Shown: one piece after another, positions 58,955 through 64,000 of the stretch
Layout of the letters: every line of letters begins with the position of its first letter
Position numbering within the stretch: position 1 is the first letter of the stretch
Assembly: GCA_951802425.1 (NCBI GenBank)
Contig: OX637794.1
Coordinates: 3,844,001 to 3,908,000, forward strand
Source of the DNA: Clavaria fumosa
Lineage: Eukaryota; Basidiomycota; Agaricomycetes; Agaricales; Clavariaceae
Length of the DNA: 64,000 nt
Direction of reading: 5' to 3'
Position numbers and translations under genes: made by a program
The notes under the pieces: model-generated
Told to the model about the DNA's origin: nothing
The model's database searches: none
What the model saw: only the letters and a program-made list of their open reading frames with translations

Positions 58955-60110
58955 GTGTGGGTTGGAGAGAGTTGGAGTTGGAGGTGGGTGGAACTGGGGC
59001 TGGAGTTGGAGTCGGAGATCTGGAGCAGGTCGGAGATGGTGCGGATGGGTCAGAGGGTGTCGGAGATGTGAAGCAGAGGTGTGGAGCTGAGAGAATCGGA
59101 GTTTGGGAGCTTCGGAGTTTTTGAGCAGAGGTGTGGAGGTGAGGGAGTTGGAGTTTTGGAGATTCAGAGTGGAGGTACAGAGGAGCAGAAGTGTGGAGGG
59201 AGGAATCAGAGATGAGTGGAGGTGCAGAATTGAATTTTGGAGTTTTGGAGTGGAGTGCAGAGGTGTGGAATCGGAGTTGGAGCGGAGGTGCGGAGGTGCG
59301 GAATCGGAGTTGGAGCAGAGGTAAGGGAATCGGAGTTTTGGAGGTTTGGAGCAGAGGTGCAGAGGTGTGGAAATGGAGTCAGAGTCTCAGAGGAGAGGTG
59401 CAGAGGTAGCAGAGTTGGAGTCAGAGCAGCGGAGTAGCGGAGGTGCAGAGTGGAGGAGCGGAGGTAGCGGAGTCGGAGCAGTGGAGCGGAGGTGCAGAGG
59501 TATGGAGGTGCGGAGCGGAGGTGCGGAGGTGCGGAGCGGAGGTGCGGAGGTAGCAGAGTGTGGAGGGGGGGACCACAAAAGGTCGGAGATGCTGGGAGGC
59601 TCTGAGGACCTATTGTAAGTTCACTCACCCCCCCCTCCTACAAAATTTTTTATCTTAAGAAAAAATTTCTATGTTTTACTAAGGAATTTGTCAAGAAGTG
59701 GGCTAGAGTGGACAGAAGAGTCAAACAAAAGGAGGAAACAAGGAGTGTTGGAGTTGTACAAAGGCAACAATGTATGGAACAAGATTTCGGACTTTTGTAA
59801 AGTCAAGAAAAGTGAGGGAATCAAAGTATCAAAAATTGAAAAAACAGAGTTTTGGAGATTCAGAATTCATGGGGATTGGAGTAACAGGAAGCATAAGGAC
59901 ATAGGAAGCATAACAATGTAGCAAAGGAACATAATTTTGGAATTTCGGAGTTTTTGGAGCATCGGAGGAATCTCGGAGTTTCGGAGATGTGGAGTCCGAG
60001 AATGTGAGTGCGGAGATGGTCCGGAGCTGTGCGGAGATGTGGCGTGGAGGTCCGAGACCATGTCAGAGGAGTTCAGAGTAGTTCAGAGTAGCAAGGATTG
60101 CGTGAGCAAC
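58955..60110. repeat. CGGAG/GGAGTT-rich imperfect minisatellite, first block
   Basis: Plus strand is built from CGGAGGTGCAGAG, GGAGTTTTGGAG and CGGAGTTGGAG-like words, densest at 59200-59570. Frames over it (Ser/Pro/Thr or Gly/Ser/Glu/Val runs) are products of the repeat. A more unique stretch at about 59580-59940 has no recognisable gene. Confidence 0.75.
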
Positions 60111-60916
60111 CTTGCTGGACAGATGTGTTCACAAGATAGCAATCCTGAGAACTGGTGATGCAACCACAGTGGGCAGCATCCAGAATCGGGTCCAGATTCG
60201 GACTCGCTGCAGCAAGGATAGAATCGGAGTCCCGGAGTCGGAGTTCCGGAGCAGGTCCGGAGTATGCGCTGGCCAAGCGCCCATCGGAGTCCGTGCCTGG
60301 ATCAGGCCGGAGTCGGATCGGAGTTTCGGAGTCAGATATCCACGAGTGCGGGAGTCCTCGAATTGTTAGGCTTGTACACTGGACAATCAGCGGATTGTAT
60401 ATGGTACAGCCAGGTGTCCAAAGGACCAAGTCACACAAGGGGACAAGATCAGAGTTCAGAGGGCCATGTTGAGACAAGACAGTGGGCCACGAAGCAAGAC
60501 AAAGTGTCCGGAGTTCGGAGTTCCGGATTTCGGAGGTCTGGAGTTTGACAGTCCGGAGTTCGGAGGTCTGGGGTTTGGAACTTTGGTGCTCAGCATTTGG
60601 CATTTCCCGTCTCGGAGTTTCGCAATGTGGTAATCCACAAAGGAAACGAGCACAAGGAAAGCACAGACAAGAGCCAGAGACTGGATATCCAGCATTCCCC
60701 ATCTCGGAGTGGCAAGAGACGGAGTCCGGATATCCGGAGTTCGGAGTTTCCCGTCTTGGAGCCTCGCAACATGGGATAAGAAGGAGGCGAGCCAGGGAGA
60801 ACCCAGGAACAGGGGGCCAGAGTTCAGAAGTCCAGCATTCGGTGTTTTCCTGCCTCAAATCTCTCAACATGAAGGAGAAGAGCTAAGGAGCACTATGAAT
60901 TATTGGCTGGAGTTTG

Positions 60917-61290
60917 GAAAATGTCCTAGTTGTATCGCCGTGGACAGACGGCTTGTGGCAAATCCAGGTCCGGAGCAAATGCACACGAAGTGCGCTCGAA
61001 CGGACCGGAGTTTTGGAGCGGAGTTTTGGATCGGAGATGCGGATCGGAGGTGTGTATCGGAGGTGCGGATCGGAGTTATGGATCAGAGTTTCGGATCAGA
61101 GGTTAGGAAAATGTCCTAGTTGTATCGCCGTGGACAGACGGCTTGTGGCAAATCCAGGTCCAGAGCAAATGCACACGAAGTGCACTCGAACGGACCGGAG
61201 TTTCGGAGCGGAGTTTTGGATCGGAGGTGCGGATCGGAGGTTCGGATCGGACCTTTGGCTTTTGCAGCAAGGAGCAAGGCAAGCAGCAGC
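60917..61290. repeat. 190-bp tandem duplication
   Basis: GGAAAATGTCCTAGTTGTAT at 60917 recurs at 61107 with the same following sequence through CAAATCCAGGTC and GAACGGACCGGAGTTT. The offset is 190 bp. Copy differences include CpG/CpA changes (GGTCCGG to GGTCCAG). Confidence 0.85.
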
Positions 61291-61338
61291 ACAAGCAAAG
61301 GACCAGTTGTATACACGAGGTTGTTAGTTCGAATATAC

Positions 61339-62187
61339 TGTTAAGATCTGATTCTTTGCTTCAAAGCAGGAGTAGGGGTAGTGTAGAGGAGACCAAAAAG
61401 GAGGGTGGCAAAGGCGAAGCCGGAGCGGAGTGGAGTCCGGTCGGAGTCCAGATCGGAGTTGCGTGAGGACTTCTCCTCTACACAAAAGCTAGAAGGACTA
61501 GAAGGAGGTCAAAGGGTTGGGACTATGGCCTCAACTTATGGGTTGTGCCACCGCGTGTATACGTGTCCCAATTTAACCTTGCTGGTACTTTGCTTTCCAG
61601 GACAAGGAAGGACGAAGTCCGAAGGGAAATCGCCCGGAGTCCGTCGGAGTCCGCCGGAGTTTTGCGGAACTCGTCGGGACTGTTGAGAACAGTGAGGACG
61701 AAGTCCCTTAACGCACAGACCAAGTGACAAGGACCAGAAATAACGTTAATGTTCGAACTGAGGATCATGGAGATACATGGGGGCTTATATGCTACTAGGG
61801 TAGGGCATAGGGCAGACTGTGAAACATGAATATATCAAATGTACATAGTAATTTCACCTGAGGAGTGGGAAGGCATAGGTGATACATGTAAGACAAAGAA
61901 TAAGTTCCCATGGGCAGTGGGCATCGTCCCAATGGTTGCTAACCATGGACTAGCACCAGGGAACATACTAGAAACAAAGTCCATATGGTCCGAAAGACCG
62001 ATATCGAAGTCTGACGAAAGTCCGGACCGGAGTTTCGGACCCCAGAGCGGAGACAGAGCAGAATTGGAGCGGAGAAGGCGGAGTCGGAGCGGGGGTGCCG
62101 GAGTTGGAGCGGAGATACATCGGAGATGTATTGGAGGTAATTGCAGGTGTTTCGGAGGTGGCTGGGTAACTGGATAGGGCCGTGACA
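61339..62187 (-). repeat. LTR (right copy; 5' LTR of the minus-oriented element)
   Basis: 849 bp, TGTTAAGATCTG to GGCCGTGACA on the plus strand, followed by GGTCT (62188-62192), which matches the left target duplication. Confidence 0.95.
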
Positions 62188-62192
62188 GGTCT

Positions 62193-62486
62193 TATGAAAG
62201 ATATTATCTTAATACCTGGACAGTCTCAGGACAGATGTTTTCTTAGGCATAGCACTTGAGCTCTTATACCATGACTTTTTGCTCTTAGTACTATTTTCAT
62301 CTGGTGCTTATGATCTTGGCTACTTGATTATACTTATCATGTCTTAGATTCCATTATTTATAAAAAAATTAAGACATCCCCAAGACAACTTTGTCATCTG
62401 AGACTGTCTTGATAGTCTTAATCACACATTTAAGATGGCTAAGTAAAGTTAAGTAATCATAAGTCACTTTGCACTTTTCCTGATGC
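62193..62486. repeat. Host-element right end
   Basis: AT-rich, GTCTTA-dense sequence ending in the right 26-bp inverted repeat (62461-62486). Confidence 0.6.
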
Positions 62487-62493
62487 ACCTCGC

Positions 62494-62515
62494 ATTAGAT
62501 TATGAGACCCGCTTG
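62494..62515 (+). promoter_or_regulatory. Putative copia primer-binding site, half-tRNA type
   Basis: AGATTATGAGACCCGC is complementary to an anticodon stem-loop of the elongator tRNA-Met type (GTCTCATAATCT). Copia elements are known to prime from half tRNAs cut in the anticodon loop. The site lies 55 bp before the copia ATG, where a primer site is expected. The tRNA assignment is from memory of the conserved Met loop. Confidence 0.45.
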
Positions 62516-62568
62516 ATGCAGGCTACTCAGAAAGATTCCAACTAGTCTTCAGTCTCTTTTCAAAATTT

Positions 62569-64000
62569 ATGACCGGCTCAAACGCTCCCAATCCCCCTCC
62601 TTTACATCCCACTGCTATGGAGGCCACCAGACCCGCCAACCGTGAAAAAATGTCAAATCGGCTTTTTGACATTGATCGGTTGAAGAATGATGGTTCCAAC
62701 TATCAAGTCTGGAGCTCGCAGATGCGACTAATCCTCCGGAACCGTAATCTGTGGGCAATCGTAGACGGCACCGAAACTGAACCACCACATACGGATACCG
62801 CCGCACATGCTGACTGGGAAGCACGCGAATGGGATGCTCAAGCCCAAATCCTTCTTACTCTCGAAACTGACCCATATTCTGGGGTAGTGGCTGCTCAGAC
62901 ATCAAAAGAAGCCTGGGATGGCCTTAGGGATTGATATCAGGGCACTGGCCTACAAACCGCCGCTCTACACATCGCAGCTCTTTTCCAGACAAAGCTGTCT
63001 GATGAACAGCCCTTCGAATCGCAACTCAATGCCCTACTCGAGCATTGGCGAATCCTCAAATCCCATGGAATTTCCCTCGATGAGAGCGTGATCGCTATTG
63101 CAATTATCATCGCGTTACCAGACTCCTACTCTGTACTTAGGTCCATACTGCTTTCTCAATCAGCCCTGCCGAAAATACAAGCCATTAAGAACTCAATTCT
63201 CACTGAGGAACAGGTCTGCACTGCTGGCGCGAACGTTTCACCTACTGCGCTGAAAGTCCAAGTGAAGGGAAAGTGGCAGGGTGGGAACACAAAAGGGAAA
63301 GACCAAGATGGAGAAAAGGATCAAACGAAAGATGAGAAGGGGGAACAGCGAAAGAAGAAGAAATGCGACTTTTGCGGTCGCACAGGCCACATCAAGGATG
63401 AATGCCGCAAGAAAAAGACAGCAATCAGTGCTCTTGAAGCGAAGGTCAATGAGAACAAGGACAAGCCATCCGATGCAGTCGCCAACCTTGCGCGACTCAG
63501 CGATTATGACTCGAACTATTCACACATGCCAATTCGACTCTTCCTTGCCCACTCCAATGCAGCAGCGACCACATCCTCTCCCCCGCAGCTGAATGTTGTG
63601 AAATTACCAACTTCTGGCAACCACAGATGGATACTCGACTCTGGAGCCAGCGAGCCCATGACCTCTCGTCATAGCTGGTTTGCAGTCTACCAAGCCTTTG
63701 ATAAACCTCGCCGTGTCTACCTGGGTGACAAGAGTTACATCTTGGCACCTGGGAAAGGACAAGTCATCCTGCAGGTAAAACTAAGAGATGGCGAAGAAAG
63801 GTTAACGACGCTCTGCGATGTCTACTATGTCCCAAATCTCGATGGTAATCTACTCTCCGTCTCGCACCTGACTCATCGCAAATACCAAATCACCTTTGAC
63901 ACGGCTGGGTTTGAAATTACTGACCCACAAGGCCAACTCGTGGCCCAAGGTATTGAGTCCCAAGGTCTATTCATTGTCGAAGCACTAGCCTATGTCGAAC
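62569..64000 (+). pseudogene. Ty1/copia gag-pol, 5' part (continues beyond window; one premature stop)
   Basis: From the ATG at 62569, the copia gag N-terminus (FDIDRLKNDGSNYQVWSSQM, AIVDGTE, EAWDGLRD) is interrupted by a TGA at 62932-62934 and continues in the same frame. The continuation reads YQGTGLQTAALHIAALFQTK, LPDSYSVLRSILLS, a Lys-rich linker and the zinc knuckle CDFCGRTGHIKDEC. The aspartic protease WILDSGASEPMTSR and LCDVYYVPNLDGNLLSVSHL, the copia pre-integrase boundary region, follow and run off the window. The stop is again readable as CGA changed to TGA. The 5' LTR body is not recognisable to the left, where the transposon nest begins. Confidence 0.9.

Larger units (their letters stand above)
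58052..62187 (-). mobile_element. Non-autonomous LTR retrotransposon, opposite orientation
   Basis: Two 849-bp LTRs flank 2.4 kb with no gag or pol. The target duplication GGTCT is at 58047-58051 and 62188-62192. Orientation is inferred from the polypurine tract next to the left LTR on the minus strand and from the LTR start TGTCACG, both shared with the chromovirus. It therefore probably borrows proteins from such an element. The interior is mainly GGAG/CGGAG-type imperfect repeats. Confidence 0.9.
43332..62486. mobile_element. Outer repeat element bracketed by 26-bp inverted repeats, filled by nested transposons
   Basis: The 26-bp sequence at 43332-43357 is the exact reverse complement of 62461-62486. 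Removing the nested elements (45018-48046, 48635-57802 and 58052-62187) leaves about 2.8 kb. These stretches share one texture: they are AT-rich with many GTCTTA/TAAGAC words and a recurrent TGGTCTTAGAAAA motif. That supports one interrupted host element. No target duplication is evident at the outer borders and no transposase belongs clearly to it, so it would be non-autonomous or degraded. Another view is that the inverted repeat is the end of a copia-type LTR, because the right copy lies just before the copia primer site. Confidence 0.55.

Noticed and set aside
58955..61300. Frames in the GGAG-rich interior of the second LTR element as gag or accessory genes
   Set aside because: They are translations of short repeats. 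No zinc knuckle, protease, RT or integrase motif was found.

Overview
The window is nuclear DNA of a filamentous basidiomycete, most likely an Agaricomycete. Genes are dense and intron-rich, with introns mostly of 45-70 nt, GT-AG borders and CTNAY-like branch points. The genes are typically fungal: DASH subunit DAD3, a WC-2-type PAS/GATA factor, a BLI-3 family protein, PAC1/LIS1, and chromodomain Ty3 elements. I rebuilt introns by hand. Where I give a full exon list, the phases close and the protein matches its family.

Region 1 (1-42.7 kb) is ordinary gene-rich sequence. In order: a PLP aminotransferase cut by the window start (-), an unrecognised protein (-), arginase (+), a Zn2Cys6 regulator (-), isovaleryl-CoA dehydrogenase (-), inositol-pentakisphosphate 2-kinase (-), an AGC-like kinase (+), a BTB-like protein (-), DAD3 (+), ARPC1 (-), WC-2-like (-), a short-chain dehydrogenase (-), a ~1,900-residue kinesin (-), PAC1/LIS1 (-), a YTH m6A reader (+), a BLI-3-like flavin-fold protein (-), a TilS-like tRNA lysidine synthase (+), an SRP40/Nopp140-like protein (-) and lumazine synthase RIB4 (+). 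Themes are amino-acid catabolism (arginase, IVD, aminotransferase), cytoskeleton and mitosis (DAD3, ARPC1, kinesin, LIS1) and blue-light response (WC-2 and a BLI-3 homologue about 17 kb apart).

Region 2 (42.7-64 kb) is a nest of transposable elements. A perfect 26-bp inverted repeat (43332-43357 and 62461-62486) brackets about 19 kb. Inside lie a 1-kb trinucleotide/GA block; a complete 3,029-bp TA-flanked DDE transposon with an apparently intact spliced transposase (45018-48046); a 9.2-kb Ty3/gypsy chromovirus with 747-bp LTRs and TTAAT target duplications (48635-57802); a 1.3-kb terminal-inverted-repeat element inserted in that chromovirus's reverse transcriptase (52098-53414); and a 4.1-kb LTR element lacking gag/pol in opposite orientation (58052-62187). 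A Ty1/copia element begins right of the nest and runs off the window.

The most notable object is an antisense, three-exon gene inside the chromovirus, between pol and the 3' LTR (55671-56846, minus). It has its own TATA-like box and encodes a coiled coil followed by a Cys6 cluster with Gal4-type spacing. All 24 differences I counted between the two LTRs are CpG transitions, and most premature stops are TGA codons explicable as CGA changed to TGA. Together these suggest the element decays mainly by deamination of methylated CpG. Gag and pol are linked by a classical A-AAA-AAC minus-one slippery site four bases before the gag stop.
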